A stretch of 64,000 nt of DNA from Cyanobium usitatum str. Tous (GCF_963920485.1 NZ_OY986431.1:806001-870000), one strand, 5' to 3'. Counted from the first letter of the stretch, positions 45,207 through 55,199 are shown. The notes: a model not told the origin generated them from the letters alone. Numbers and translations: made by a program.

Positions 45207-45715
45207 GCAAGCAAGGTATTGGGCTTGGGCTACGGCATGCGCTAGCCAATTGGCTGGGGCGGCTGCTCGGCCTCCTAGTCATTGGTGCGCTGCTGCTGCC
45301 AGCTCCTGCCTGGGCAGCGGATCTGCAGGTATCTGAGCTGAGCATTGAACCCTGCCCCGCCGAGGACATCGGCGCCCAGCCGGAATTGCGGCGTCCTGCT
45401 GGCGCCAGCTGCTACGCCCTGCGCGGCAGCGTGGTCAATCCAACCCGCAAGCCCGTTGTCGATACCGACGTCTTTGCCCTGATCGTTGATTCAAGTGGCG
45501 AGCCGGTGCTGCAAAACCGCACCCGGGTGGGTTCGATCGGTGATGTGCCCCCTGGCACCTCTGCCTTTGCCCTGCGCCTATCGGTGCCGGCTGGCACCCC
45601 TGGACCGCTCAGCTTCCGCAATGTCAAGGCGAGGGGTTTCAGCGCACCGGTGCGCAGCCGCGCTGGCGTCGATGACGAGTTGCTGCCCCTTGAACAGGCG
45701 TTAGCTGATCAGTAG
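45203..45715 (+). CDS. Conserved hypothetical secreted protein
   Basis: A 170-residue protein with a signal peptide (residues 1-38: LGRLLGLLVIGALLLPAPAWA), then a beta-rich domain (LQVSELSIEPCPAED, CYALRGSVVNPTRKPVVDTDVFALIVDSSG, VGSIGDVPPGTSAFALRL) resembling an extracellular FxLYD-type immunoglobulin-like fold. Function unknown. GTG 45203 overlaps the MazG-like stop by four bases. It overlaps the ycf19 3' end by seven bases. Confidence 0.65.
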   Translation: MSKQGIGLGLRHALANWLGRLLGLLVIGALLLPAPAWAADLQVSELSIEPCPAEDIGAQPELRRPAGASCYALRGSVVNPTRKPVVDTDVFALIVDSSGEPVLQNRTRVGSIGDVPPGTSAFALRLSVPAGTPGPLSFRNVKARGFSAPVRSRAGVDDELLPLEQALADQ

Positions 45716-45996
45716 CCAGCTCCCAGCACCGAAACGCTGGCGCCTTCGAGCAGGCTCTGCACCAGTTGCAAGGCAATGAAGGCCACGATCGCCGAAAGGT
45801 CGAGGCCGCCTAGGGGCGGAATCAGGCCGCGGAAGGCGTTGAGGTAGGGATCGGTGATCGAGCTCACCGTCGAGAGCACCGGATTGCCCCAGTCGAGATT
45901 GGGAAACCAGCTCAGCAACACCCGCACCAGCAACACCAGGGTGTAGATGCTGAGGGTCTGGGCCAGAACCTGCAGCAGGAAACTCAGGGCGTCCAT
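45709..45996 (-). CDS. YggT family protein (Ycf19)
   Basis: A 95-residue membrane protein with two helices and the family pattern LSIYTLVLLVRVLLSWFPNLDWGNPVLSTVSSITDPYLNAFRGLIPPLGGLDLSAIVAF. Cyanobacterial YggT/Ycf19-like proteins are implicated in cell or thylakoid membrane organisation. Start ATG 45996. scpB lies 23 bases upstream on the same strand. Confidence 0.93.
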   Translation of the reverse strand: MDALSFLLQVLAQTLSIYTLVLLVRVLLSWFPNLDWGNPVLSTVSSITDPYLNAFRGLIPPLGGLDLSAIVAFIALQLVQSLLEGASVSVLGAGY

Positions 45997-46019
45997 GGAA
46001 TTTTGTTAGTGGCTTAACT

Positions 46020-46529
46020 CTAGGCAGCTTGCTTCCACAGGTCAGCCTCAGCCTTGATAGCAAAGGTGCGGTGGAACTTCTCGCTGAGGGTGAGCCAGTA
46101 GGAGCGGCCCTCGCTTTGGCGCTTGCGCTCGATGAAATTTTGGGCTAGTAGCTCCTTGATGTGGTCGTAGGCGCCGGAGCCGCGCAGCTCGACTAGATCC
46201 GATTGCAAGATCCGTTTTTTGAGCGCAATCGTGGCCAGGGTGCGCAGGGCGGCAGTGGATAGGTCCACGGGCAGGAGGTTCTGAACCAGGTCGGCCAGCC
46301 CATCGCGCAGCTGCAGGCTGTAGCGGTTGCCCTCCTGGCGCACTTCCAGGGCCGTATCCCGGTGGGCGTAATCGGTGATCAAGGTGATCAAGCCAAGCTC
46401 CGCCTCCTCTCGGCTAACCGCAGCGATCTCAGCCAGCTCTGCCAGGCTGAGGGGCCGGCCTTTCAAGTAGAGGATCGCCTCCATCCGGGCGGGCAGGGAT
46501 AGGCCCTGAATCAGCCCCGTGCTTTGCAT
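46020..46529 (-). CDS. scpB: Segregation and condensation protein B
   Basis: A 169-residue protein with two winged helices: SLPARMEAILYLKGRPLSLAELAEIAAVSREEAE, and LSTAALRTLATIALKKRILQSDLVELRGSGAYDHIKELLAQNFIER. It closes the SMC-ScpA condensin ring. Start ATG 46529. Its partner ScpA is not seen in the window. Confidence 0.95.
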   Translation of the reverse strand: MQSTGLIQGLSLPARMEAILYLKGRPLSLAELAEIAAVSREEAELGLITLITDYAHRDTALEVRQEGNRYSLQLRDGLADLVQNLLPVDLSTAALRTLATIALKKRILQSDLVELRGSGAYDHIKELLAQNFIERKRQSEGRSYWLTLSEKFHRTFAIKAEADLWKQAA

Positions 46530-46557
46530 GACCGCAGGTTACCGCAGCTTTTTTGGC

Positions 46558-48129
46558 TCATGCCAGGGCTGGCAGGGGCGCTGAGCTGGGCCCCAAAAAC
46601 AGCTTGTAGGCGGGGTTGGCCGATTCGTCCCAGTGCTGATAGCCCAGGCCATCGAGAAACTCCTGCCAGGCGGGTCTGTCAGCGCGAGGCACCTGCACCC
46701 CCACCACGATCCGCCCCACGTCGGCGCCGTGGTTGCGGTAGTGAAAGATGCTGATGTTCCAGTTGGCGTGTAGGGCGTTTACGAACGCCATCAGGGCGCC
46801 TGGTTTTTCGGGAAACTCGAAGCGATAGAGCAGCTCTTCGCCCTGCTCAAGAGCCGGCCCGGCGCTGGCGGGCAGGCGGCCGCCCACCATGTGGCGCAGG
46901 TGCAGCTTGGCCAGCTCGTTGTTGGAGAGGTCGAGACAGGGGAAGCCGGCGTTTTGCACGTCGTTGATCAGTTGCTGCTCGTCGGCCGTGCCACTGGTCT
47001 GCACCCCCACAAAAATGTGAGCAACCCTGGGATCGGCCAGCCGGTAGCTGAACTCGCTGAGGCTGCGCTGGCCCAGCACGCCACAGAAGCGCCGCAGGCT
47101 GCCGGTCTGCTCGGGGATCTCCACCGCCAGCATCGCTTCGCGGTCTTCGCCGATCTCAGTGCGCTCGGCCACGAAGCGCAGCCGATCGAAGTTCATGTTG
47201 GCGCCGCAGGCCACCGCCACCAAGGTTTGGCCGTGCAAGCCCTGTTGCACCACATCGCGCTTCATGCCGGCTATGGCCAGGGCTCCGGCTGGCTCCAGGA
47301 TCGAGCGGGTGTCTTCGAACACGTCCTTGATGGCTGCGCAGATGGCGTCGGTGTCGACTGTCACCATGCGATCCACCGTTTGCTGCGCCAATTCAAAAGT
47401 GAGCTCACCGACGCGGCGCACCGCCACGCCATCGGCGAAAAGGCCCACTTGCTCAAGCTGCACCCGCTCCCCGGCGGCTAGGGAGCGGGTCATGGCATCA
47501 GCGTCCACCGGCTCAACGCCAACGATCTGCACCTGGGGCCACAGGGTTTTGACGTAGGCGCCGATGCCGGCGATTAAGCCACCACCACCTACGGCCACGT
47601 AAATAACGTCAGGCGGCGAGGAGCACTGGCGCAGGATCTCCAATCCGATCGTGCCTTGACCGGCGATCACATCGGGATCGTCAAAGGGATGGATGAAGCT
47701 GAGCCCCCGCTCAAGGCCCAGGCGCGTGGCTTCCGTGCAGGCGGCGTCGTAGTTGTCGCCGTGCAGCACCACCTCAGCGCCCCGGGCTGCCACCGCTTTC
47801 ACCTTCATCTCCGGTGTGGTGACAGGCATCACAATCACGGCCCTGCAGCCCAACTTCTGGGCGGCTAGCGCCACTCCCTGGGCATGGTTGCCGGCGCTGG
47901 CGGCGATCACGCCCCGCTCCAGCTCGGCAGGCGAGAGGCCCGCCATTTTGTTGTAGGCGCCGCGCAGCTTGAAGCTGAACACGGGCTGCAGATCCTCACG
48001 CTTCAGCAGCACCCGGTTGTGCAGGCGCGCCGAGAGATTCGGCGCCGGATCCAGTGGCGACTCAATGGCCACGTCGTAGACCCGCGCCCGCAGGATCCGT
48101 TGCAGATAGCTCTCAGGGGCCTCGCTCAT
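46558..48129 (-). CDS. ilvA: Threonine ammonia-lyase, biosynthetic
   Basis: A 523-residue PLP enzyme that turns threonine to 2-oxobutyrate for isoleucine. The cofactor Lys is in [13 protein letters not shown] (Lys54), the phosphate loop in [12 protein letters not shown], and two C-terminal ACT-like domains ([17 protein letters not shown] and [17 protein letters not shown]) bind isoleucine and valine for feedback control. ATG 48129 is the start; the frame to 48204 would overlap the divergent dxs gene. Confidence 0.95.
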   Translation of the reverse strand: MSEAPESYLQRILRARVYDVAIESPLDPAPNLSARLHNRVLLKREDLQPVFSFKLRGAYNKMAGLSPAELERGVIAASAGNHAQGVALAAQKLGCRAVIVMPVTTPEMKVKAVAARGAEVVLHGDNYDAACTEATRLGLERGLSFIHPFDDPDVIAGQGTIGLEILRQCSSPPDVIYVAVGGGGLIAGIGAYVKTLWPQVQIVGVEPVDADAMTRSLAAGERVQLEQVGLFADGVAVRRVGELTFELAQQTVDRMVTVDTDAICAAIKDVFEDTRSILEPAGALAIAGMKRDVVQQGLHGQTLVAVACGANMNFDRLRFVAERTEIGEDREAMLAVEIPEQTGSLRRFCGVLGQRSLSEFSYRLADPRVAHIFVGVQTSGTADEQQLINDVQNAGFPCLDLSNNELAKLHLRHMVGGRLPASAGPALEQGEELLYRFEFPEKPGALMAFVNALHANWNISIFHYRNHGADVGRIVVGVQVPRADRPAWQEFLDGLGYQHWDESANPAYKLFLGPSSAPLPALA

Positions 48130-48202
48130 CGCACCAGTGTCGCAATTCGCACCCCTGGGCGGAAGCCAAGGCCTAGATTGCACCCCACCTCCAGGGTTGT
48201 GC

Positions 48203-50131
48203 ATGCATCTCAGCGAGCTGAGTCACCCGAATCAGCTGCACGGCCTGAGCACGGCAGAGCTTGAAGCCATTGCCCGCCAGATTCGTGAGCGCCATCTGGA
48301 GGTGGTGAGCACTATCGGCGGTCACCTGGGTCCCGGGCTGGGAGTGGTGGAGCTCACCCTCGCCCTCTATCAAACCCTCGATCTCGACCACGACAAAGTG
48401 GTGTGGGATGTGGGTCATCAGGCCTACCCCCACAAATTGATAACTGGCCGCTACAAGGATTTCGACAGCCTGCGCCAGAAGAACGGGGTAGCCGGCTACC
48501 TCAAGCGCAGCGAGAGCCGCTTTGACCATTTCGGTGCCGGTCACGCCAGTACCTCGATTTCTGCGGCCCTAGGCATGGCCCTAGCCCGCGATCGCCGCGG
48601 CGAAGACTTCAAATGTGTGGCGGTGATTGGCGATGGCGCCCTCACCGGTGGCATGGCGTTAGAGGCGATCAACCACGCCGGCCACCTGCCGAAGACCAAG
48701 CTGGTGGTGGTGCTGAACGACAACGACATGTCGATCAGCCCGCCGGTGGGGGCCCTTTCCACCTACCTCAACCGCATGCGGCTGAGCCCACCCTTGCAAT
48801 TTCTGCAGGGCAATGCCGAGGAGGCGATCAAGCACCTGCCCTTCCTGCACGGCGAGCTGCCCAACGAGCTCAAGACTCTTAAAGAGAGCATGAAGCGTTT
48901 GGCGGTGCCCAAGGTGGGTGCGGTGTTTGAGGAACTGGGCTTCACCTACATCGGCCCAATCGATGGCCATGACATCGCCGGCATGGTGCGCACCTTTGAG
49001 CAGGCCCACCGCACCGAGGGGCCTGTGCTGGTGCATGTGGCCACCACCAAGGGCAAGGGCTACGCCTACGCCGAGGCCGATCAGGTGGGCTACCACGCCC
49101 AGAGCGCCTTTGATCTGGCCACTGGCAAGGCCTATCCCTCCAGTAAGCCCAAGCCACCCAGCTACAGCAAGGTGTTTGGCCAAACGCTGGTGAAGCTCTG
49201 CGAACAGGACCCCACCGTGGTGGGTATTACCGCTGCCATGGCCACCGGCACCGGCCTGGATCTGCTGGAGAAGGCTTTTCCGGCCCAGTATTTCGATGTG
49301 GGCATCGCCGAGCAGCACGCCGTGACCATGGCGGCTGGCATGGCCTGCGAAGGCCTCAAGCCGGTGGTAGCGATCTACAGCACCTTTCTGCAGCGCGCCT
49401 TCGACCAGCTGATTCACGACGTGGGCATTCAGAATCTGCCCGTCACCTTCGTGCTCGACCGGGCCGGCATCGTGGGTGCCGACGGCCCCACCCACCAGGG
49501 CCAATACGACATCAGCTACTTACGCGCTGTCCCCAATTTCACGGTGATGGCTCCCAAGGATGAGGCTGAGCTGCAGCGCATGCTCGTGACCTCGATTCAC
49601 CACAGCGGCCCCTGCGCCCTGCGCATTCCCCGCGGCGAAGGCGAGGGGGTGCCCCTTGCAGAGGAGGGCTTTGAACCCCTGGAGATCGGCCGGGGCGAGC
49701 TACTCACCGACGGCGACGACCTGCTGATCGTGGCCTATGGCGCCATGGTGGCCCCGGCGATGGCTACGGCCGGACTACTGCAGGAAAAGGGCATTCGCGC
49801 GGCCGTGATCAACGCCCGCTTCCTGCGGCCCCTAGATGAGGCCCTGATCCTGCCGCTGGCCCAGCGCATCGGCAAGGTGGTGACCATGGAGGAGGGCGCT
49901 CTCGCTGGTGGCTTCGGTGCCGCCGTGGTGGAAACCCTCAGCGACCACGACGTGCTGGTGCCGGTGTTGCGCATTGGCATTCCGGACCAGTTGGTCGACC
50001 ATGCCAGCCCGGAGCAGAGCAAGCAGAGCCTCGGCCTAACCCCGCCCCAGATGGCGGAGCGGATCATCACCCGTTTTGGTGCTCCCCTTCAGAGCAGCCT
50101 CCCTGCTCCGGCTGCGCCTGTTGCTGTTTGA
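48203..50131 (+). CDS. dxs: 1-Deoxy-D-xylulose-5-phosphate synthase
   Basis: A 642-residue thiamine diphosphate enzyme, first and flux-controlling step of the MEP isoprenoid pathway. Motifs: [34 protein letters not shown] (ThDP/Mg site, GDG...N), [33 protein letters not shown] and the transketolase C-domain. ATG 48203 begins [16 protein letters not shown], typical of the family. The next gene starts within its 3' end. Confidence 0.97.
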   Translation: MHLSELSHPNQLHGLSTAELEAIARQIRERHLEVVSTIGGHLGPGLGVVELTLALYQTLDLDHDKVVWDVGHQAYPHKLITGRYKDFDSLRQKNGVAGYLKRSESRFDHFGAGHASTSISAALGMALARDRRGEDFKCVAVIGDGALTGGMALEAINHAGHLPKTKLVVVLNDNDMSISPPVGALSTYLNRMRLSPPLQFLQGNAEEAIKHLPFLHGELPNELKTLKESMKRLAVPKVGAVFEELGFTYIGPIDGHDIAGMVRTFEQAHRTEGPVLVHVATTKGKGYAYAEADQVGYHAQSAFDLATGKAYPSSKPKPPSYSKVFGQTLVKLCEQDPTVVGITAAMATGTGLDLLEKAFPAQYFDVGIAEQHAVTMAAGMACEGLKPVVAIYSTFLQRAFDQLIHDVGIQNLPVTFVLDRAGIVGADGPTHQGQYDISYLRAVPNFTVMAPKDEAELQRMLVTSIHHSGPCALRIPRGEGEGVPLAEEGFEPLEIGRGELLTDGDDLLIVAYGAMVAPAMATAGLLQEKGIRAAVINARFLRPLDEALILPLAQRIGKVVTMEEGALAGGFGAAVVETLSDHDVLVPVLRIGIPDQLVDHASPEQSKQSLGLTPPQMAERIITRFGAPLQSSLPAPAAPVAV

Positions 50132-51329
50132 ACCGGAGCCCTACGACTGCGAGGTGCTTGTGGTGGGTGCTGGCCCTTCGGGTGCTGAGCTAGCCCGCCT
50201 ACTTGCCCAGGCTGGGGTTGATGTGCTGCTGGTTGATCGGCTTAGGCATTTGGGCCAGGCGGCTTTCAGTAGTGCGGCCCTGCCGCTTGAGACCCTGGAT
50301 CGTTTTGGCATACCCGCTCAGGTGGTGGCGGCGCGCTGGAGTGGCTGGCAGCTGGTGGGTCCAGGCGAGCAGCGGCGGCTGTGGAGCGCAGGCCAACCCC
50401 TTGGCGCCGTGCTCGATTTTGGCGCCCTGCGCCAGTGGCTAGCTGACCAGGCCCAGTCCTGGGGCGCCCGCCTGCAGCTCGGCGTCACGGCCCTTGGCTG
50501 GCATCAAGATGGCGCTGGCGTTTGCACCGTGGTGCGCGATGGCGCTGCTGGTCGCCGCCTGCTGCGCAGCCGCTGGCTGGTGGATGCCAGCGGCGAGGGC
50601 CGCGCCCTGATTGGCGAGCAGGCATCGCTGGCCGATCCGCTGGTGGCCGGCCTGGGGGTGGAGTGGTTGCTGCAGGTGGATCCCGAGCAGCAGCGGCCCT
50701 GGGCAGACCGGCTCAGCTTTTTCCTTGGCAGCGACTGGGTGCGGCAGGGTTACGGCTGGGTATTTCCGATGGCACAAGGCCAGCTCAAGGTGGGGGTGTG
50801 CCGCTTGGTCGATCCCAGCCGTGCCCAGCCTGCGCTGGCTCTGGAGCTGGGCGCCCTGCTGCGGCGCTGCGGCCTAGGCCAAGCCGAGGTGCTCGATCGC
50901 CATGGGGGGCGCATTCGCAGCACGCTGCGGCGCCAGGACCCCCACCGGCTGGGCCGGCTTATCGGCCTAGGTGACGCGGTGAGCACGGCCAACCTGCTGG
51001 GTGGTGAGGGCATCCGCCACGCCCTGACCAGTGCCCGGGTGCTGGCACCCCTGCTGCTGAAGGCCCTGGCCAAGCCGGCTGACTCTGCGGGCCTAGATCG
51101 ATACCCGAGCCTGTTGAGGCGGGAGCTGGGCTGGCGCTGGAGCCTGAGTGGCCGCCTAGCTAGGCGCACCTGGCTAGGCCTGGCTGATGCCGGGGCCGAT
51201 GCTCGCCTGGAGCGCCTGCTGGCTGGCTTGCAAACCCGGCGGGCGGAGGATCTCTCCGCCCTGTTGTTTGACTACCGCTTTGAGCGCTATGGGCTTAAGG
51301 CGCTGCCCTACTTGCTGGGTTGGCGCTGA
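50121..51329 (+). CDS. NAD(P)/FAD-dependent oxidoreductase, geranylgeranyl reductase-like
   Basis: A flavoprotein of about 402 residues. GxGxxG FAD motif [30 protein letters not shown], then [23 protein letters not shown] and the second FAD loop [25 protein letters not shown]. The pattern is that of the GGR family (double-bond reduction of prenyl chains). Overlap with dxs suggests coupled isoprenoid supply. The start is uncertain: TTG 50121 (11-base overlap) or TTG 50076 (56-base overlap). Distinct from, but related to, ChlP. Confidence 0.8.
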   Translation: MLFEPEPYDCEVLVVGAGPSGAELARLLAQAGVDVLLVDRLRHLGQAAFSSAALPLETLDRFGIPAQVVAARWSGWQLVGPGEQRRLWSAGQPLGAVLDFGALRQWLADQAQSWGARLQLGVTALGWHQDGAGVCTVVRDGAAGRRLLRSRWLVDASGEGRALIGEQASLADPLVAGLGVEWLLQVDPEQQRPWADRLSFFLGSDWVRQGYGWVFPMAQGQLKVGVCRLVDPSRAQPALALELGALLRRCGLGQAEVLDRHGGRIRSTLRRQDPHRLGRLIGLGDAVSTANLLGGEGIRHALTSARVLAPLLLKALAKPADSAGLDRYPSLLRRELGWRWSLSGRLARRTWLGLADAGADARLERLLAGLQTRRAEDLSALLFDYRFERYGLKALPYLLGWR

Positions 51330-51353
51330 GCCCTGAGGGTGGAACCCAGGCTC

Positions 51354-51611
51354 TTAAACCACGCCGCGGGAGGCCAGGCCAAGGATGGCGCCCATGCCGA
51401 GGATATGGCCGAGGCTCAAGGTGCCGAGCATGGCTCCGTGGCTGAAGCCGCCAAATAGGCCGGCGCTTGGCAGCTTCAGACCAACGTTTTGATGTTGGAT
51501 CGTGGCCTTGCCTACGGCGATGGCAATCACGTTGCAGACAATCATCACCAACGCCACTTTGGGTGACCAGCTGATGGTGGCGGGAGCAAGGGCAAGGAGG
51601 GGAGCGATCAT
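51354..51611 (-). CDS. psaK: Photosystem I reaction centre subunit PsaK
   Basis: An 85-residue two-helix subunit: APATISWSPKVALVMIVCNVIAIAVGKATIQHQNVG, then LPSAGLFGGFSHGAMLGTLSLGHILGMGAILGLAS. PsaK sits on the edge of PSI and influences trimer antenna contacts. ATG 51611 gives the usual N-terminus (MIAPLLALAPATI); the GTG at 51647 is unneeded. Confidence 0.95.
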   Translation of the reverse strand: MIAPLLALAPATISWSPKVALVMIVCNVIAIAVGKATIQHQNVGLKLPSAGLFGGFSHGAMLGTLSLGHILGMGAILGLASRGVV

Positions 51612-51718
51612 GGAGCAGGTGCCAACGCCCCATCTTCCGGGCAGCACCGCCCCTGGATCACCCGGCTTAAGACTTGTTCATTGCCTGCTGCCGTAGCCGG
51701 GTGCCAGGAGCCAGAGCA

Positions 51719-52048
51719 TCAGGATCGGGGCGGTTGGGCCGTGATCACGGCGCCGATGCCGCTGAAGCCAAGCACCACCAGCAGGTTGGAGATCGTGAGC
51801 AGCGATTCAGCTCCCCCATGCAGGGGATCCACATTGGCCAGCAGCTCGCCGTAGCGCAGCTGGGCCACGATGGCGGCGGCAATGGTGACGGCCACAAACA
51901 CCAGGGTGAATTGGAAACCCCGCAGGGCCAGCTTGGGGAACCCCTCAATCCGCCCTGCCCACCAAAGGAAGGCCAGATAGGGGAGTAGCGACAGCACAAA
52001 CAAAGGCGTGGGGTCGATGCCGGCAAGCCAGCCGAGGGGACCGCTCAT
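51719..52048 (-). CDS. DUF3593 membrane protein
   Basis: A 109-residue cyanobacterial membrane protein with three or four helices (PTPLFVLSLLPYLAFLWWAGR, FQFTLVFVAVTIAAAIVAQL, NLLVVLGFSGIGAVITA). DUF3593 is found in cyanobacteria and plastids, function unknown. It overlaps the DUF2499 gene by four bases, showing the two are coupled, with psaK downstream. Confidence 0.85.
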   Translation of the reverse strand: MSGPLGWLAGIDPTPLFVLSLLPYLAFLWWAGRIEGFPKLALRGFQFTLVFVAVTIAAAIVAQLRYGELLANVDPLHGGAESLLTISNLLVVLGFSGIGAVITAQPPRS

Positions 52049-52350
52049 GGCGCCGCCTGCCGCTGCTGACGCAGCAGGTTCCAGGCTGCTAGGGCCAGGG
52101 CGGCGTTGCCAATGGTGGTTAGGCCCGCCTGAAACACCACCAGGCCCTGCAGCTTTGGGCTGTTGTCAAATAAATGCCAGGTGCAGGCCGCCATGGCGCT
52201 CACCAGGGCTGGCAACATGGCCAGGCTCAACCAACGCCAACCGCCCTCCCGGCGCACTACACCCAGGCGCTGCACAGCCACCATCGCTACCACCCACTCG
52301 AGCACCGAGGTGACGTGAATCCACCAGGTGGGTAGGGAGAGGGCATGCAT
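52045..52350 (-). CDS. DUF2499 membrane protein
   Basis: A 101-residue protein, HALSLPTWWIHVTSVLEWVVAM at the start, then TWHLFDNSPKLQGLVVFQAGLTTIGNAALALAAW. DUF2499 is restricted to cyanobacteria and chloroplasts and neighbours DUF3593, as here. Three predicted helices. Function unknown; a photosynthesis role is plausible from the distribution and from psaK next door. Confidence 0.87.
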   Translation of the reverse strand: MHALSLPTWWIHVTSVLEWVVAMVAVQRLGVVRREGGWRWLSLAMLPALVSAMAACTWHLFDNSPKLQGLVVFQAGLTTIGNAALALAAWNLLRQQRQAAP

Positions 52351-52399
52351 TCCTTGATCTTGCCAGGGTGAGAAGCTGTGCGTTTGATAACTGGTTTGG

Positions 52400-53482
52400 G
52401 TGCGCGTGATCAGGGCGGCGAAGACGGATCAGTCAGCCCAGCGGCTGTTGCTTTGCGGCTACTACGGCGAGCACAACCTGGGCGATGACGCTCTGCTGGA
52501 GGTGTTGCTGGCCCAGATGCCTGCGGGTTATCAGGCCACGGTTACGGCCCACGACGGTGCCCTGGTGCGGCAGCGCTTCGGGGTTGATACGGTGCCGCGC
52601 CGCAGCCTGCCCCTGGTGCTCAAGGCGCTGCGGCGCTGCCGGGCCCTGGTGCTTGGTGGCGGCAGCCTGCTGCAGGATTCCACCAGTTTCAAGAGCCTGC
52701 TTTATTACGCCGCCCTGATTGGGGCAGCCCGCTTGCAGGACAAGCCTGTGCTGCTTTGGGGCCAGGGGCTAGGGCCCCTGCAGCGGCGGCGCAGCCGCTT
52801 GCTTGTAGGCCGCCTGCTGCGCTTGGCAACGGCTGTGAGCTGGCGCGATCCGGAGTCGGCGGCTCTGGCCAGGAGCCTGGGGCGTGAGGGACCGGTGGGC
52901 AGCGATCCCGTCTGGGCCCTAGCGCCCCAGCAATGGCGAGGTAGGGGAGGCCCCCTGGTGCTTTGCTTTCGCCCCACCCGCCAGTTGCAGGGCTCAGCGT
53001 GGAGGCCCTATTTGGCAGCTCTAGATCAGTTGGCGGCCAGCCACGATCGGGAGGTGATCTGGCTGCCTTTTCACGCCAACCAGGACCGGGGCCTACTGGA
53101 GCAGCTGCGCAGCGAGCAGCTGCTGCCGCCAGGGCTGGCAGCCCGCAGTCGGGAGGTGCTGGCTGAACGGCCCCAGGAGGCGATGGCCATATGCAGCGGC
53201 GCTGGCTTAGTGGTGGCGATGCGGCTGCACGGCTTGATCCTGGCGGCCCTCTCCGGTGCTCCCTGCGCCGCCCTCAGCTACGACCCCAAGGTGGCTGCCG
53301 CCGCCGCCAACCTGGGCTGCCCCTGTCAGAGCCTGGACGCGGCGCCATCGCCAGCAGTGCTGGCCAGCTGGGATGGGGCGCTCGACACACCGCCGCCCGC
53401 TTCCCGGTTGCTGGAGCTGCGTCAGCAGAGCGAAGTACACCAGCAAGTATTTGCATGTCTGGAGCCACGGGCTTGTTTATGA
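52400..53482 (+). CDS. csaB: Polysaccharide pyruvyl transferase CsaB
   Basis: A 360-residue enzyme. Start region LLLCGYYGEHNLGDDALLEVLL, ALVLGGGSLLQDSTSFKSLLYYAALI, PVLLWGQGLGPL, and AMRLHGLILAALSGAPCAALSYDPKV are CsaB hallmarks. It adds pyruvyl ketal to cell wall-linked polysaccharide, which anchors SLH-domain proteins. Start GTG 52400 (GTG 52406 possible). Confidence 0.93.
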   Translation: MRVIRAAKTDQSAQRLLLCGYYGEHNLGDDALLEVLLAQMPAGYQATVTAHDGALVRQRFGVDTVPRRSLPLVLKALRRCRALVLGGGSLLQDSTSFKSLLYYAALIGAARLQDKPVLLWGQGLGPLQRRRSRLLVGRLLRLATAVSWRDPESAALARSLGREGPVGSDPVWALAPQQWRGRGGPLVLCFRPTRQLQGSAWRPYLAALDQLAASHDREVIWLPFHANQDRGLLEQLRSEQLLPPGLAARSREVLAERPQEAMAICSGAGLVVAMRLHGLILAALSGAPCAALSYDPKVAAAAANLGCPCQSLDAAPSPAVLASWDGALDTPPPASRLLELRQQSEVHQQVFACLEPRACL

Positions 53483-53505
53483 CCTCTCGCTGCGTTAGCG
53501 CCTGA

Positions 53506-54084
53506 TCAGCTGGCCTGAAACTGCTGCAAGGCGCTGAGCACTTCGGCGCTGTGGCCGCTAGGACGCACCGCTACCCAAGTGGAGCGCAATATGCCTGAGG
53601 GGTCGATCAGGAAGGTGTGCCGCTGGGAGAAAGGTGCGATCCAGCTGCCGTAGGCGCGGCTCACAGTGCCAGCTGGATCTGACAGCAAGGGAAAGGCCAG
53701 CCCTTCGCTGCTGCAGAAATCGGCGTGGGATTCGGCGTCATCGGCGCTCACCCCCACCACGGCCGCATTGGCGGCACTGAAGCTGGCCAGGTCTTTTTGA
53801 AAACCCCGGGCTTCGATGGTGCAGCCGCCGGTGAAATCCCGGGGATAGAAGTAGAGCACCAACCATCTGCCCTGGAAGTCGGCCAAATTCAACCGGGTTG
53901 GCACTGCTTCACCACCGGCTGCTGGCGCAATGCCGGCTAGGTCGAAGCCAGGGGCGGATTGGTTGAGAGTGGGCAGGGTGCCGCCCAAAGCAAAAGCCTG
54001 CCGGCTGAATGCCAACAGGCTTGAAGCACCCGCTGTTGCGGGCAGAAGAGCAGCTAGGCCTTGGAGCAGTGCCCGACGCCGCAT
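53506..54084 (-). CDS. Peroxiredoxin Q/BCP-like, exported
   Basis: A 192-residue thiol peroxidase. The peroxidatic Cys88 is in FYPRDFTGGCTIEARGF; the resolving Cys usually five residues later is absent, and Cys124 (ADFCSSEG) may serve. An N-terminal leader (MRRRALLQGLAALLPATAGA) with consecutive arginines looks Tat-like and would send it to the thylakoid lumen or periplasm. It converges with csaB. Confidence 0.88.
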   Translation of the reverse strand: MRRRALLQGLAALLPATAGASSLLAFSRQAFALGGTLPTLNQSAPGFDLAGIAPAAGGEAVPTRLNLADFQGRWLVLYFYPRDFTGGCTIEARGFQKDLASFSAANAAVVGVSADDAESHADFCSSEGLAFPLLSDPAGTVSRAYGSWIAPFSQRHTFLIDPSGILRSTWVAVRPSGHSAEVLSALQQFQAS

Positions 54085-54091
54085 CGCTGAC

Positions 54092-54328
54092 TCAGATTTT
54101 GGCCAGGTTGACGCCCAGTTCTTTGGCGTAAGCGCCCAGGCCCTTCTTCTGGATGGTTTTGAGGGCGCGGGTGGAGACGCGCAACTTGATAAAGCGGTTG
54201 CCTTCGGCCCACCACAGACGGCGTTCTTGCAGATTCACCTGCTGGAGCTTCTTGGTGCGCACGTGGGAGTGCGAGACGGCCATGCCGTTGTTGGCGCGCT
54301 TGCCGGTGAGCTGGCAGACCCGAGACAT
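54092..54328 (-). CDS. rpmB: 50S ribosomal protein L28
   Basis: A 78-residue ribosomal protein: [59 protein letters not shown]. It helps subunit assembly. ATG 54328 matches the family exactly. Downstream, prxQ begins eight bases later on the same strand. Confidence 0.97.
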   Translation of the reverse strand: MSRVCQLTGKRANNGMAVSHSHVRTKKLQQVNLQERRLWWAEGNRFIKLRVSTRALKTIQKKGLGAYAKELGVNLAKI

Positions 54329-54527
54329 GACCGATTTCCGAAACGACTTGCTGGGCAACAGCCCAAGCTCCCACTGTATCAAGCCATCCGTGGGCCTTTC
54401 GGCAGGGCACGATGTGGCACCCAGCAAGGATCCTGCGCTGGCGAGTGCGCACACGGGCCCCCAGGTGTCGGATGTGACTGGCCAATTCGACCAACTCAGA
54501 TATCTTTCGGACAGTTGTTGAACTGCG
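54329..54527. other. Divergent promoter region of rpmB and the ParA-like gene
   Basis: A gap of 199 bases. Both promoters should lie here. I find no clear -10/-35 pairs, hairpins or RNA genes. Open frames crossing it are extensions of rpmB. Confidence 0.4.
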
Positions 54528-55199
54528 GTGTTCATCACCGTTTCCGGCCAGAAGGGTGGGGTTGCCAAGACCTGCACCAGCATCCACCTCGCCAGTGTCT
54601 GGGCGGATCGTGGCCGCTCGGTGTGCGTGGTGGATGCCGACCGCAACCGTTCCGCCCTGGCCTACCGCATCCGCGGTGAATTGCCCTTCCAAGTGGTGCC
54701 GGTGGAGGCCGCCGCTAAGGCCACCCGCTTTGCCGACGTTGTAATCACTGATGGCCAGGCCAGCAGTGACGAGGAGGAGCTGCGTCATCTGGCCGACGGA
54801 TCCGATCTGGTACTACTGCCCACCGCTCCAAAGGCCCGCGCGGTGGAGCTTACCGTGGAGCTCGCCAAGTTGCTGCAGCGGGTGGGGGTGCCCCATGCCG
54901 TGCTGCTGGTGAAGGTGGATCTGCGTCAGCAGCGGGCGGCCCACGAAGCCCGCCAGGCGCTCGAAACCTTTGGGCTGCAGGTGCTCAGGGCCGAAATTCC
55001 CCTGCTGGCAGCCTTCGATAAGGCCGAAACCCAGGGATTGCCCGTGTTTGCCGCTATCGACGATCGCGGCCGGGCCGATCCCCGCCGCATGGCCGGTTGG
55101 TCGGCCTACCAGTCCGTTGCCCAGGAGATTGAATGCCTGATTTCGAAGCCCTCATCCGTCGCCAGCAGGAGCATCAGTCCACTGCCGCTGAGCGCCTGA
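54528..55199 (+). CDS. ParA-family ATPase
   Basis: A 223-residue ATPase with the deviant Walker [10 protein letters not shown] (KGGxxKT), [15 protein letters not shown] (motif A') and [30 protein letters not shown] (Walker B region). No ParB or centromere-like repeats adjoin it, so it is a stand-alone positioning ATPase, not evidently a plasmid or carboxysome McdA type. Start GTG 54528. The C-terminal [15 protein letters not shown] is low complexity. Confidence 0.87.
   Translation: MFITVSGQKGGVAKTCTSIHLASVWADRGRSVCVVDADRNRSALAYRIRGELPFQVVPVEAAAKATRFADVVITDGQASSDEEELRHLADGSDLVLLPTAPKARAVELTVELAKLLQRVGVPHAVLLVKVDLRQQRAAHEARQALETFGLQVLRAEIPLLAAFDKAETQGLPVFAAIDDRGRADPRRMAGWSAYQSVAQEIECLISKPSSVASRSISPLPLSA

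Noticed and set aside
12230-48595. HIP1 octamer GCGATCGC (seen at 12230, 24967, 36829, 43138, 48588)
   Set aside because: The number is only slightly above chance for a GC-rich genome, as in picocyanobacteria, so no repeat family is claimed.
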